Assembly: GCA_016875635.1 (NCBI GenBank)
Contig: VGPD01000001.1
Coordinates: 45,641-109,640 of the forward strand
DNA length: 64,000 bases
Reading direction: 5' to 3'
DNA from: Chloroflexota bacterium
GTDB taxonomy: Bacteria; Chloroflexota; Dehalococcoidia; UBA2979
Shown here: in pieces, positions 9,493 through 25,327 of the stretch
Position numbering within the stretch: position 1 is the first letter of the stretch
How the letters are laid out: every line of letters starts with the position of its first letter
The notes under the pieces: model-generated
Told to the model about the DNA's origin: nothing
What the model saw: only the letters and a program-made list of their open reading frames with translations
The model's database searches: none
Position numbers and translations under genes: made by a program

Positions 9493-9978
9493 CTAGCGCC
9501 CGTTCTCCTCGATCAGCGCGACCGCCATCGCCGCGATCGCCTCGCCCGTGCCGAGGCTGCCGAAGCGCTCGTTGGTGGTCGCCTTCACGTTCACCGAGCC
9601 GACCGGCAGGCCGAGGGTCTGCGCGATGCACTCGCGCATGGACTCGATGTGCGGAGCCAGCCGCGGACGTTCGGCGATCACCGTGGTGTCAACGTTGTGG
9701 ATGCGGAAGCCCCGCGCGCCGATCAGGCGCTGCACGCGCTTCAGCAACTCACGGCTGTCGATGCCCCGCGTGTCCGGGTCGCCCGGTGGAAAGTGACGGC
9801 CGATGTCGCCCTCGCCCGCCGCACCGAGCAGCGCGTCGATCAGCGCGTGGATGAGGGCGTCGCCATCGGAGTGACCCTCGAGCTGCGGGGCCTCCTCGAT
9901 GTCGACCCCACCAAGGCGGAGGCGCGTGTCTCCGGTGGTGCGGAAACGGTGCAGGTCGTAGCCGACGCCGACACGCAT
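9493..9978 (-). CDS. ispF: 2-C-methyl-D-erythritol 2,4-cyclodiphosphate synthase
   Basis: IspF cyclises CDP-methylerythritol phosphate in the non-mevalonate (MEP) isoprenoid pathway. The 161-residue protein shows the metal ligands in GVGYDLHRF (Asp and His), the HSDGDALIHALIDALLGA signature and the late KATTNERFG segment. The ATG at 9978 follows AGGAGG by 7 nt, so the track's 50-residue upstream extension into ispD is rejected. It starts 1 nt after the ispD stop, a common ispDF pair. Confidence 0.96.
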   Translation of the reverse strand: MRVGVGYDLHRFRTTGDTRLRLGGVDIEEAPQLEGHSDGDALIHALIDALLGAAGEGDIGRHFPPGDPDTRGIDSRELLKRVQRLIGARGFRIHNVDTTVIAERPRLAPHIESMRECIAQTLGLPVGSVNVKATTNERFGSLGTGEAIAAMAVALIEENGR

Positions 9979-9979
9979 G

Positions 9980-10690
9980 TCATGCCTCCTGGGGTGCGCC
10001 TGCGGCGAGCAGCGCCCGCGCGATGGTGAGGTCGGTCGGGGTCGTGATCTTGATGTTCGCCGGATCGCCGGGGACGACGAACACCGGGACGCCGAGCCAT
10101 TCCACCATGGCGGCGTCGTCGGTGACATCGCCGGTCACCTCGGCGTGGGCGCGGCGGAGCAACGGCCCCGCGAACCCCTGCGGGGTTTGCACGGCACGCA
10201 GCGGCGCGCGTTCGACGGTCGCGAGGATCCGGCCATCGGCGTCGATGTGCTTCACCGTGTCCGTCACCGGGATGCCGGGGATCGCTGCACCATGGCGTCG
10301 CGCGCCCTCGAGGACGCGACGGGCCAGGGCGGCCGAGGCGAACGGACGCGCACCGTCATGCACGAGGTACCACGCGGCGTCCGGTGCGGCCGCGATCGCC
10401 GCGGCGACCGAGTCCTGACGGCGTGCCCCGCCCTCCACGCAACGGACATCCACACCCAGCGCGATGGCGTCGGACGCACCGGCGAGGAGATCCGCGTGAC
10501 GCGCAGCCGGCCCCACGAGGACGAGGGTGCGGACGCCCTCCAGCGTGCCCATGGCGGCGATGCTGTGCGTGACCAGGGGACGCCCGAGGAGGTCCGCCCA
10601 GAGCTTGTCGACGCCACCCATCCGCGCGGACGAGCCGGCGGCCAGGATGATGACGGCGAGTCCGCCGGCGGCGGTTTCTGTGGGAGGCAC
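9980..10690 (-). CDS. ispD: 2-C-methyl-D-erythritol 4-phosphate cytidylyltransferase
   Basis: IspD couples CTP to methylerythritol phosphate, the third step of the MEP pathway. The 236-residue protein carries the nucleotidyltransferase start VIILAAGSSARMG, the second motif VHDGARPF, the substrate arginine region and VQTPQGF, then TDDAAMVEWLG. The start is GTG at 10690 without an obvious ribosome binding site; nothing better lies inside. It directly precedes ispF on the same strand. Confidence 0.95.
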   Translation of the reverse strand: MPPTETAAGGLAVIILAAGSSARMGGVDKLWADLLGRPLVTHSIAAMGTLEGVRTLVLVGPAARHADLLAGASDAIALGVDVRCVEGGARRQDSVAAAIAAAPDAAWYLVHDGARPFASAALARRVLEGARRHGAAIPGIPVTDTVKHIDADGRILATVERAPLRAVQTPQGFAGPLLRRAHAEVTGDVTDDAAMVEWLGVPVFVVPGDPANIKITTPTDLTIARALLAAGAPQEA

Positions 10691-10728
10691 GGGACGATCC
10701 TAGCGCGCCGGTGGCCGCGGGACGGGCG

Positions 10729-11028
10729 CTAGTACTCGATCGTGGCTTCGGGGACGGCGGGACGCTCGTCCGACGGCAGGAGGATGGAGCGGCGCTCCCG
10801 ACGGCGCTGCTCGTAATCGCGGAGCGACCGCATGCCGAACAGGCCGAGCAGACTGCCGAGGATGTACGTCAGGACCATGCCGAAGGTCAACGCCAGCGGG
10901 ACCGCGACCTGAAGCGGGAACAGGAACGGATCAGGCGAGGCGGGTACGAAGAGGAGCACGATGCCGCGCAGGACCATGAGGCCCATGAACGCCGCGGCCA
11001 GCAGCCCGAGCACAATCACGACGGACAT
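10729..11028 (-). CDS. Small two-span membrane protein
   Basis: This 99-residue protein has two hydrophobic stretches (VIVLGLLAAAFMGLMVLRGI and LALTFGMVLTYILGSLLGLF) followed by a basic, cytoplasmic-looking tail rich in Arg and Glu. Codon use matches its neighbours and it lies 38 bp upstream of ispD on the same strand, so it is probably real and co-transcribed. I do not recognise the family. Confidence 0.65.
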   Translation of the reverse strand: MSVVIVLGLLAAAFMGLMVLRGIVLLFVPASPDPFLFPLQVAVPLALTFGMVLTYILGSLLGLFGMRSLRDYEQRRRERRSILLPSDERPAVPEATIEY

Positions 11029-11098
11029 CCTCGTTGCGCGGCGACTATAACATTCGCGAACATGCGCGCCGTGACGACATCCCGGACGGGGGCCGACC

Positions 11099-11395
11099 CT
11101 GACGATCTCTCGACCCGACGCGACGCTCTGTCCGCAGGGCTGCTACTGGGAATGCGAGCATCGTATCCCTGCGGTCGAGCCCGTCAGATTCCCCGGGACA
11201 CCGCAACCTGTCCACGACGATGCCGGACACCCGCTCCGTCGCTGCCGGGAATGCGGCGGCTCCTTCTATTCGGCCGGGGTTCACGCGGGTGAGCACGAGC
11301 GGTTGCGGGGACAGGGGCTCCTGCCGGAGCGTTATCCCCAGCGATGGCCGGTGATCCTCCATCGTGACAGAGCGATGGAGGCGCCCTACGGGTAG
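11099..11395 (+). CDS. Possible zinc-binding small protein without a standard start codon
   Basis: A frame absent from the track runs from a CTG at 11099 to a TAG at 11393-11395 (98 codons). Its composition is protein-like: Cys, Trp, Tyr and His are common, as in CPQGCYWECEH and, later, RRCRECGGSFYSAGVHAGEH, which resembles a zinc-ribbon knuckle. No ATG/GTG/TTG opens it; CTG 11099 follows a G-rich stretch, and a TGA lies nine codons further upstream. It overlaps the convergent end of gdhA by about 10 nt. It could be a real gene with a rare start, or the remains of one. It would fill the otherwise empty 11029-11385 interval. Confidence 0.4.
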   Translation: MTISRPDATLCPQGCYWECEHRIPAVEPVRFPGTPQPVHDDAGHPLRRCRECGGSFYSAGVHAGEHERLRGQGLLPERYPQRWPVILHRDRAMEAPYG

Positions 11396-12645
11396 ATGCC
11401 TCGCAGCGTGATCGCCTCCACGACACGTTCGATGGCAACCCAGTTCGCCGCCTGGCGCAACGTGCACGTCCGCGTGCCGATCGGGCATCGTGCGCTGACC
11501 ACCTGGTACGCCCGCGCCATGATCCGTTGGAGCTCCTGGTTGACGCGGTCCTCCGACCAGCGCTGGAACTGGCGCGCCTGGACCCACTCGAAGTAGGAGA
11601 CGGTCACGCCTCCGGCGTTCGCGAGGATGTCCGGGATCACGACAATGCCGCGTTCGCGGAAGATCGCGTCCGCCTCGGGCGTGGTGGGGCCGTTCGCGCC
11701 CTCCACGATCAGTAGCGCCCGTACCGCGCCGGCGTTCGCCTCGGTCAGCACGGTCTCGAGGGCCGCGGGGACGAGGATGTCCACGTCCGCGGTGAGCACA
11801 TCGGCGCCGGCTACGACCTCGACGTCGCGCGCGAACTGGTCGCGCCAGGCGGCGAGCGTGCCGCCGCGCTGGACGAAGGCGTAGGCGGCGCTTGTGTCGA
11901 TGCCGTCGCGGTGGAACAGCGCGGTGTCCTTGTCGGAGACGTGGGTCACCTTCGCGCCGGCCTCGCGGATCAGCTTCGCGGCGACGCCGCCCACGTTCCC
12001 GAAGCCCTGGACGGCGACGCGGCGCCCAGCGACGCCGCCATGCGCGCGCAGGTGCTCCTGCATCACGTCGAGGATGCCGCGGCCGGTCGCCTCGAAGCGC
12101 CCCTCGGATCCGCCGAGGGCCACCGGCTTGCCGGTGACGACCCCGGGGATCGTGTAGCCGTGGGTCATGGAGTAGGTGTCCATCATCCACGCCATGACCT
12201 GGGGGTTGGTGCCCATGTCGGGCGCGGGGATGTCCTTGTCCGGTCCGATGATCGGGATGATCTCGCTCGTGAAGCGCCGGGTCAGGTTCTGCAATTCGTT
12301 GGACGATAGCGAGGCGGGTTCGACGGTGACGCCGCCCTTCGCGCCGCCGAACGGAAGGTCGACCACGGCGCACTTCCACGTCATCAGCATCGCGAGGGCC
12401 TTCACCTCATCGAGTCCGACGTGGGCGGAGTAGCGGATCCCCCCCTTGGTGGGCCCGCGCGCGCCGTTGTGAAGGACGCGGACGCCGTCGAACATCCGGA
12501 TGGAGCCATCGTCCATCTCGACGGGGAATTGCGTCTGGAACACCGTCTTGAACGCGGTGAGGTAGTCCCGTAACTCGTCTCGCAGGCTGACCTGGTCGGC
12601 GGCCTCGTGGAACTGCGCCAGGGCGCCAGCGAGGATCGGCTCCAT
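11386..12645 (-). CDS. gdhA: Glutamate dehydrogenase (Glu/Leu/Phe/Val dehydrogenase family)
   Basis: The enzyme interconverts glutamate and 2-oxoglutarate plus ammonia using NAD(P). The 419-residue length fits the hexameric bacterial/archaeal type. The catalytic lysine lies in PFGGAKGGV, the substrate-site lysine in GPTKGGIRY, the aspartate in DIPAPDMGT and the nucleotide loop is VQGFGNVGG. ATGRG and EGANGPTTPEA are further family signatures. The start ATG at 12645 lies about 160 bp before the rpoC terminator. No GAAAC-N6-GAAAC box is visible upstream, unlike the two glutamine synthetases. Confidence 0.94.
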   Translation of the reverse strand: MEPILAGALAQFHEAADQVSLRDELRDYLTAFKTVFQTQFPVEMDDGSIRMFDGVRVLHNGARGPTKGGIRYSAHVGLDEVKALAMLMTWKCAVVDLPFGGAKGGVTVEPASLSSNELQNLTRRFTSEIIPIIGPDKDIPAPDMGTNPQVMAWMMDTYSMTHGYTIPGVVTGKPVALGGSEGRFEATGRGILDVMQEHLRAHGGVAGRRVAVQGFGNVGGVAAKLIREAGAKVTHVSDKDTALFHRDGIDTSAAYAFVQRGGTLAAWRDQFARDVEVVAGADVLTADVDILVPAALETVLTEANAGAVRALLIVEGANGPTTPEADAIFRERGIVVIPDILANAGGVTVSYFEWVQARQFQRWSEDRVNQELQRIMARAYQVVSARCPIGTRTCTLRQAANWVAIERVVEAITLRGIYP

Positions 12646-12761
12646 GCGGGTGTGTCCTTCCGCTATGCGGGCGGGATGCCGCGTCCATCATCTCACTCTC
12701 GCCGCCGCACGATGAGGCCCGGATGGCCCCGCAGGCATGCTGGAACACCGACAGACAAACA

Positions 12762-12787
12762 GAAGGGCCCCTTTGCAGGGGCCCTTC
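12762..12787 (-). terminator. Terminator of rpoBC
   Basis: GAAGGGCCCC and GGGGCCCTTC form a perfect 10-bp stem with the loop TTTGCA, 22 nt beyond the rpoC stop. Reading on, the minus strand has TCTGTTTGTCTGTC. This is a convincing intrinsic terminator closing the rpoBC unit before gdhA. Confidence 0.85.
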
Positions 12788-12809
12788 GTCTGAACCGGCT
12801 ATGCGTGCG

Positions 12810-20933
<8,124 letters not shown>

Positions 20934-21092
20934 GCGGCGCTCCCCTCACCCCCCGCACCGGGACATCCGGCCGAGGGCTGATCACACTGGGCAGTCGAGG
21001 GACAACGGTCGGGGGCGGCGTCGCCAGTCGGCGAAGGCGCCCCGCTCAACAGCGGTGAAAGAGGGCCACATCCCCGGGGGGACATAGTGAAA

Positions 21093-21119
21093 CCCCGGAC
21101 GGCGAACCAGCCGTCGGGG
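21093..21119 (-). promoter_or_regulatory. Hairpin in the rpoB leader
   Basis: On the minus strand CCCCGACGGC pairs with GCCGTCCGGGG (one bulged base) around the loop TGGTTC. It lies in the roughly 230-nt untranslated leader between the predicted start of transcription and the rpoB TTG. The position suggests an attenuator or stability element, but no T-run follows. Confidence 0.4.
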
Positions 21120-21168
21120 AAGTTACCGCACGCTCCGTTGAACCTGACTGCGCCCCACGCAACATCCA

Positions 21169-21197
21169 AGTCTACGCGCGTTAGCGCAGAACCTCAA
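21169..21197 (-). promoter_or_regulatory. Predicted sigma-A type promoter of rpoBC
   Basis: The minus strand reads TTGAGG, then 17 nt, then TAGACT (four of six matches to each consensus box with ideal spacing). A second -35-like TTGACG lies just upstream at about 21221-21226, so tandem promoters are possible. It lies 235 bp upstream of the rpoB start and drives towards it. Confidence 0.5.
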
Positions 21198-21302
21198 CGC
21201 TAGGGGCACATCGGAGGAAACGTCAATCGCTTCGAATCTGGCTGCAGCCGGGCAGACGGTTTCCGAAGCGCTACTGGAATCTCACCGCGCACCCGGGAGG
21301 GC

Positions 21303-21340
21303 CGGAACCCCGGGACTACGCCCGGGGCGCGAGGCTTCCG
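21303..21340. other. Stable stem-loop of unknown role in the rpoB/SWIM-gene interval
   Basis: CCCCGGG-ACTACG-CCCGGGG is a perfect 7-bp stem, and the flanking CGGAA and TTCCG can extend it as an outer helix. It lies in a 640-bp stretch (20934-21573) with no gene. It does not match the SRP RNA, RNase P, tmRNA or riboswitch signatures I know. It could be part of a small RNA or a divergent-promoter insulator. Confidence 0.35.
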
Positions 21341-21525
21341 ACGATCAGTCTATCAGTCAGCCTCGCTGACGATTTCGCAGCCTCCCGAGGGGTAGCGCCT
21401 CAGGAGTATGCTCACCCCGCAGAGGGTCGAGGAGGGCGTATGGACGCTCGCTCACCTGCTCCCGCGGCAGCCCCCCGGATCCGGGTGGCGGCGCCGCGCT
21501 CCCCAGTGCTGGTCAGCCATCAAGG

Positions 21526-21550
21526 AACGCCGCGGGTTGTCCGCGGCGTT
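21526..21550 (+). terminator. Terminator-like hairpin just before the SWIM gene
   Basis: AACGCCGCGG and CCGCGGCGTT form a perfect 10-bp stem with the 5-nt loop GTTGT, followed by GCTGTTTGCT. The ribosome binding site of the next gene begins 11 nt later. So the hairpin either ends a short upstream transcript or attenuates the SWIM gene. Confidence 0.5.
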
Positions 21551-21573
21551 GCTGTTTGCTGGAGGAGGTCCGT

Positions 21574-21819
21574 TTGAACTCCGGAATGATTGGGAAGATC
21601 GAGAAGGCCCACCGTTACGCCGAGGAGCGCAGCCGGTTCCGCTTCTCCGGCCTCGCGGTCACCGTCCACGGCGACAACGACGACCACGAAGTCCGCATCG
21701 AGGGCGGCGCCCTGATATGCGTCTGTGATTTCTACCGTCACGAATCCGTCTGCGCCCACACGATGGCCGTCGAGCGCCTGCTCGCCGGGATGCTTCCGGT
21801 GCCGGCCGTCGCCGCCTGA
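21574..21819 (+). CDS. Small SWIM-type zinc-finger protein
   Basis: This 81-residue protein carries C49-x-C51 and C60-x-H62 (CVCDFYRHESVCAH), the spacing of a SWIM zinc-binding motif found in DNA- or protein-binding domains. The rest is a small alpha/beta fold with SGLAVTVHGDNDDHEVRI. Translation probably starts at TTG 21574, 5 nt after GGAGGAGG; the ATG at 21586 would be 17 nt away. A strong hairpin lies immediately upstream. Similar short stand-alone SWIM proteins are common in Chloroflexota, with no known function that I can cite. Confidence 0.75.
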   Translation: MNSGMIGKIEKAHRYAEERSRFRFSGLAVTVHGDNDDHEVRIEGGALICVCDFYRHESVCAHTMAVERLLAGMLPVPAVAA

Positions 21820-21976
21820 CCCTCGGCCTGGCGCGGCGTCACGAGGGATTTCGCCTCGTTGACGCCGCGTTCGGGCCGGCCACGCCGATGGCGACGGCGT
21901 ATCCTGAGTGGGTCGTCGGTCACCCGGCGGGGACTGCGGAGCCTGTGCCGGGCCACGGCAGAGTGGGGGTTCCGGC

Positions 21977-22495
21977 ATGTTCCTCTCCAGCCTCAACTGT
22001 CCACATCGGATTCCACGCCGGCTTGAGTCAGGGGCCCGGGTGGCGTCATACGTCGCCGCGGCCGCCGCCGGTGCGGTCGGCCTGGCGCTCTGGCGGCGGG
22101 CCGTTGAACTGGGCCGCACGGTCCGCCGGACCGCCGCCCGGCCCATCTCCCGGGTGGTGAGCCCGTCACCCGCACCCGTCAGCCTCGCAAACGCCGGATG
22201 GGCCGAGATCACCGACGCTCACGGAGCGGTGCTCGGGCGCGCCCGGGTGATGCTCGCCGCAGACGGGCAACCGGCGCAGGGCCAGCCGTTCGAGGGCGAG
22301 CTGGGCTCGCTGAGGCTGGCCCCCGGCGTGCTCCGGCTCATCCCGGGGCGGTACTGGGTGCGGTTTGAGGCGAGCCAGAGCGCCCACGCCATCGAGGTCA
22401 ACGAGACACCGGGGGACGGCCGCACGGGCGCGGTTCCCATCCGCTGGGATGACCTCGACCTGCCGGCGAGCCTGGTGGAGCGCGCGGCCAACTAG
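21977..22495 (+). CDS. Hypothetical protein with an N-terminal membrane anchor
   Basis: From the ATG at 21977 (GGGGG about 7 nt upstream) this gives 172 residues. A single hydrophobic helix at about residues 23-40 (VASYVAAAAAGAVGLALW) is followed by a beta-rich domain of about 100 residues (LANAGWAEITDAHGAVLGRA...GRYWVRFEA). That fold looks like a small beta-sandwich displayed at the membrane. I do not recognise the family. The track's longer start adds a low-complexity stretch. Confidence 0.6.
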   Translation: MFLSSLNCPHRIPRRLESGARVASYVAAAAAGAVGLALWRRAVELGRTVRRTAARPISRVVSPSPAPVSLANAGWAEITDAHGAVLGRARVMLAADGQPAQGQPFEGELGSLRLAPGVLRLIPGRYWVRFEASQSAHAIEVNETPGDGRTGAVPIRWDDLDLPASLVERAAN

Positions 22496-22583
22496 CCAGC
22501 TCAGGGCCGCCCGCGGGAGACCCCCCGGGTTCGGCCCTCGGTGCCCCGCGCCCGGCGCCCCACCCGCCGTACACTCGCCTCCC

Positions 22584-23975
22584 ATGGCCACCATCCCACC
22601 GCCCGCACCGGACGCCGCCGCGCTGGCCGCCTACGCGGAGGCCGCGCGCGGACTGCTCGCACGGGGCGGGTTCGAGCGATCCGGGAACGCCGCCGAGGCG
22701 AAGAAGTGGGACGTCGCCCACATCGAGGCCTGGCTGGACGGCCGAGGGCGCCCCGACCGGCGGCCGACCGTCCACGTCGCCGGGTCGAAGGGGAAGGGCA
22801 CCGTCTCCACCCTGACGGAGGCGATCCTGCGCGCCGCGGGCGCGCACACCCTGCTGCTCACCTCTCCCGACCTGCACTCTGCCCGCGAGCGGATCGTCAT
22901 CGACGGCGTCCCGGTCGCCCCGGACGCCTTCGCGCGGTTCGCGCACCATGTCCTCGCTGACCCGGCGACGGTGGGATGGTCGTACTTCGAGATGCTGACG
23001 GCGATGGGATGGTTGGCGGGCGCGGAGGCCGGGTGCGAGTGGCAGGTGCTGGAGGTGGGCCTCGGCGGGCGGCTCGACACGACGAACGCCGTCGACCCCG
23101 GCTCCAAGCGGGTCGCCGTGATCACCCCGATTGACCTTGAACACACAGAGATCCTCGGCGACACCATCCCGCTGATCGCGGCGGAGAAGGCGGGGATCAT
23201 CACCGCCCCGTGCGCCGTGATCGCCTCGCCCATGCGGGAGAGCGCGCTCATGGTGATCCGCGCGAAGGCCGCCGCGGCGGGGGCGACGCTGCACGAGGTC
23301 ACGGCGGAGTGCGCGCTGCGCGTCACCACCTCGAACCTCGACGGGCAGACGCTGGACCTGAAGACACCGAAGCGTACCTACCGCGGGCTGAAGTCGCCGC
23401 TCGTCGGGCCGCACCAGTCGGAGAACATCGCGACCGCCGTGCGCGCGGCCGAGGAGGCGTGGGCGACGACCGAGGCGTCAGAGATCGGCCCGATCCCGGA
23501 GGCCGCCGTGAAGCGCGCGCTGGAGACGACGCGGATGCCCGGCCGCTTCGAGGTGATCCGGCGCACGCCGCTGACGATCCTTGACGGCCTGCACACGCCG
23601 CTGGCGGCGCGCCGCTTCGCCGAGGCGGTGCGCGGCCTGGCGATCCCGGCGCGGCGCGTCTGGGTGCTCGGCATCCTCTCCGGCAAGGACCTGCCCGCGA
23701 TCCTCGACGGGCTGGGGATCGGCGAGGGTGACGAGGTGGTGGTGACGCCGCCGCCGACCCCACGCGCCGCCGACCCGCTCGCCGTGACGCGCGCCATGCG
23801 CGAACGCGGCGCGATCCCCCAGCGCTCGACCGACGTCCCGCTTGCCCTCGAAATCGCGTCCGCCCTCGCGGGCGAGCGTGGCGCGATCCTCGTGGTGGGG
23901 AGCCTGTACACCGTCGCCGCCGCGCGCGAGCACCTGCTGGGGCTCACCGGCGATCACGCGCTCGGGCTGCGCTGA
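22584..23975 (+). CDS. folC: Folylpolyglutamate synthase / dihydrofolate synthase family
   Basis: The family adds glutamate to dihydropteroate or to folates. The 463-residue protein has the Mur-ligase-like ATP loop VAGSKGKGTV, the omega loop, TSPDLHSARERI and EVGLGGRLDTTN. The C-terminal domain motif is ILDGLHTPLA, where most FolC proteins have an Asn (DGAHNP); the Thr substitution is a point to check. The loop sequence SKGKGT rather than TNGKGS is also a variant. The start ATG 22584 is chosen because the track's extra 73 residues lie in the previous gene and a Pro-rich shadow. fabF follows 89 bp downstream. Confidence 0.85.
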   Translation: MATIPPPAPDAAALAAYAEAARGLLARGGFERSGNAAEAKKWDVAHIEAWLDGRGRPDRRPTVHVAGSKGKGTVSTLTEAILRAAGAHTLLLTSPDLHSARERIVIDGVPVAPDAFARFAHHVLADPATVGWSYFEMLTAMGWLAGAEAGCEWQVLEVGLGGRLDTTNAVDPGSKRVAVITPIDLEHTEILGDTIPLIAAEKAGIITAPCAVIASPMRESALMVIRAKAAAAGATLHEVTAECALRVTTSNLDGQTLDLKTPKRTYRGLKSPLVGPHQSENIATAVRAAEEAWATTEASEIGPIPEAAVKRALETTRMPGRFEVIRRTPLTILDGLHTPLAARRFAEAVRGLAIPARRVWVLGILSGKDLPAILDGLGIGEGDEVVVTPPPTPRAADPLAVTRAMRERGAIPQRSTDVPLALEIASALAGERGAILVVGSLYTVAAAREHLLGLTGDHALGLR

Positions 23976-24064
23976 TTCGAGCCCGCCTTCCACAGATCGA
24001 CGGGCAGCGGACGGACTAACATGGTGACTCCGCCACGAACAGTTCCGGGGTGAGGGGATTTCCG

Positions 24065-25315
24065 ATGGCCGAGCGACGACGCGTGGTCGTGACCGGAATG
24101 GGCGTGGTCAGTCCGCTCGGGGACACCCTTGAGGAATTCTGGACGCGCGTGGTCGCGGGCGAGAGCGGCATCGCGCGGATGACCCTCGCCGACCCGGAGA
24201 AGTACCCCTGCCAGGTTGCCGCCGAGATCAAGGACTGGGACTACACCCGGTACATGGACCGCAAGGACGGCCGCCGGATGGCGCGCTTCTCCCAGTTCGC
24301 GATCGGCGCGGCGCGGATGGCAATCGAGCACGCGCAACTCAACCTTGAGGGGATCGACCGCGAACGGGTCGGCGTCGTGATGGGGAACGGCGGCGGCGGC
24401 CTACAGAGCGACGAAGAGGCCGTGCGCACGATGGACACGCGCGGCGGCATGAAAGTTGACCCGTTCTTCGTCTCGAAGCGGCTGAACAACATGGCCGGCG
24501 CGAACATCGCAATCCAGTTCGGGCTGCTCGGCTACAACACCACCGTCGTCACCGCATGCGCGGCCGGCACGCAGGCGATCGGCGACGCGACCGAGGTGAT
24601 CCGTCGGGGCGCGCTCGACGTCGCGCTGGCGGGCGGCGCGGAAGCGGGGATCTGCGAACTCGGGCTGGCCGGATTCTCCTCGATGCGCGCGCTCAGCACC
24701 TCGTTCAACGACACGCCGGCACGCGCCTCCCGGCCGTTCGACCGCGACCGGGACGGCTTCGTGCCGGGCGAAGGCTCCGGCGTGCTGGTGCTCGAAGGCC
24801 TCGACCACGCGCTCGCCCGCGGCGCGACCCCGCTTGCCGAGGTGATCGGCTACGGCGTGACGGCGGACGCGGCGTACCTCGTGGCCCCGTCGGAGAACGG
24901 CGCCGGCGCCGCACGCGCGATGCGGCTGGCGCTGCGCGACGCGGGGGTGGAGGCGTCAGTGATCGACTACATCTCGGCGCACGCGACGAGCACGGACGTG
25001 GGCGACCTGACGGAGACGCAGGCGATCCACACGGTCTTCGGGGAGCGTGCGACGCAGATCCCGGTGTCGGCGATGAAGTCGCAGATCGGACACCTGCTCG
25101 GCGGTTCGGGCGGCGTGGAGACGATCGCGGCGGTGCAGGCGCTCCGCACGGGCTGGGTGTCGCCGACGTTGAACATGGACCAAGCGGGCGAGGGCTGTGA
25201 CCTCGACTACGTGCCGCACCAGGCGCGCCGGGTGAACCCGCGGATCGTCCTCAAGAACTCATTCGGCTTCGGCGGCCAGAACGCCGTGCTCGTGCTGCAG
25301 AAGTACGAGGGCTAG
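24065..25315 (+). CDS. fabF: 3-oxoacyl-ACP synthase II (KAS II)
   Basis: FabF condenses malonyl-ACP with the growing acyl chain. The 416-residue protein starts AERRRVVVTGMGVVSPLG. The nucleophile cysteine lies in VVTACAAGTQ and the two catalytic histidines in SAHATSTDVGD and KSQIGHLLGGSG. FGFGGQNAVLVL is the standard C-terminus. GAGGGGA lies 7-8 nt before the ATG at 24065, so the track's start five codons earlier is rejected. It is isolated from other fab genes, but a two-gene dehydratase for the same cycle is at 41.1-42.0 kb. Confidence 0.95.
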   Translation: MAERRRVVVTGMGVVSPLGDTLEEFWTRVVAGESGIARMTLADPEKYPCQVAAEIKDWDYTRYMDRKDGRRMARFSQFAIGAARMAIEHAQLNLEGIDRERVGVVMGNGGGGLQSDEEAVRTMDTRGGMKVDPFFVSKRLNNMAGANIAIQFGLLGYNTTVVTACAAGTQAIGDATEVIRRGALDVALAGGAEAGICELGLAGFSSMRALSTSFNDTPARASRPFDRDRDGFVPGEGSGVLVLEGLDHALARGATPLAEVIGYGVTADAAYLVAPSENGAGAARAMRLALRDAGVEASVIDYISAHATSTDVGDLTETQAIHTVFGERATQIPVSAMKSQIGHLLGGSGGVETIAAVQALRTGWVSPTLNMDQAGEGCDLDYVPHQARRVNPRIVLKNSFGFGGQNAVLVLQKYEG

Positions 25316-25327
25316 TCCGCCTCGCCT

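Noticed and set aside
21241-21420. SRP RNA, cobalamin riboswitch or other known RNA
   Set aside because: Key conserved sequences (GGTCAGG...GGAAGGAAGCAGC for SRP RNA; B12 box for cobalamin) are absent.
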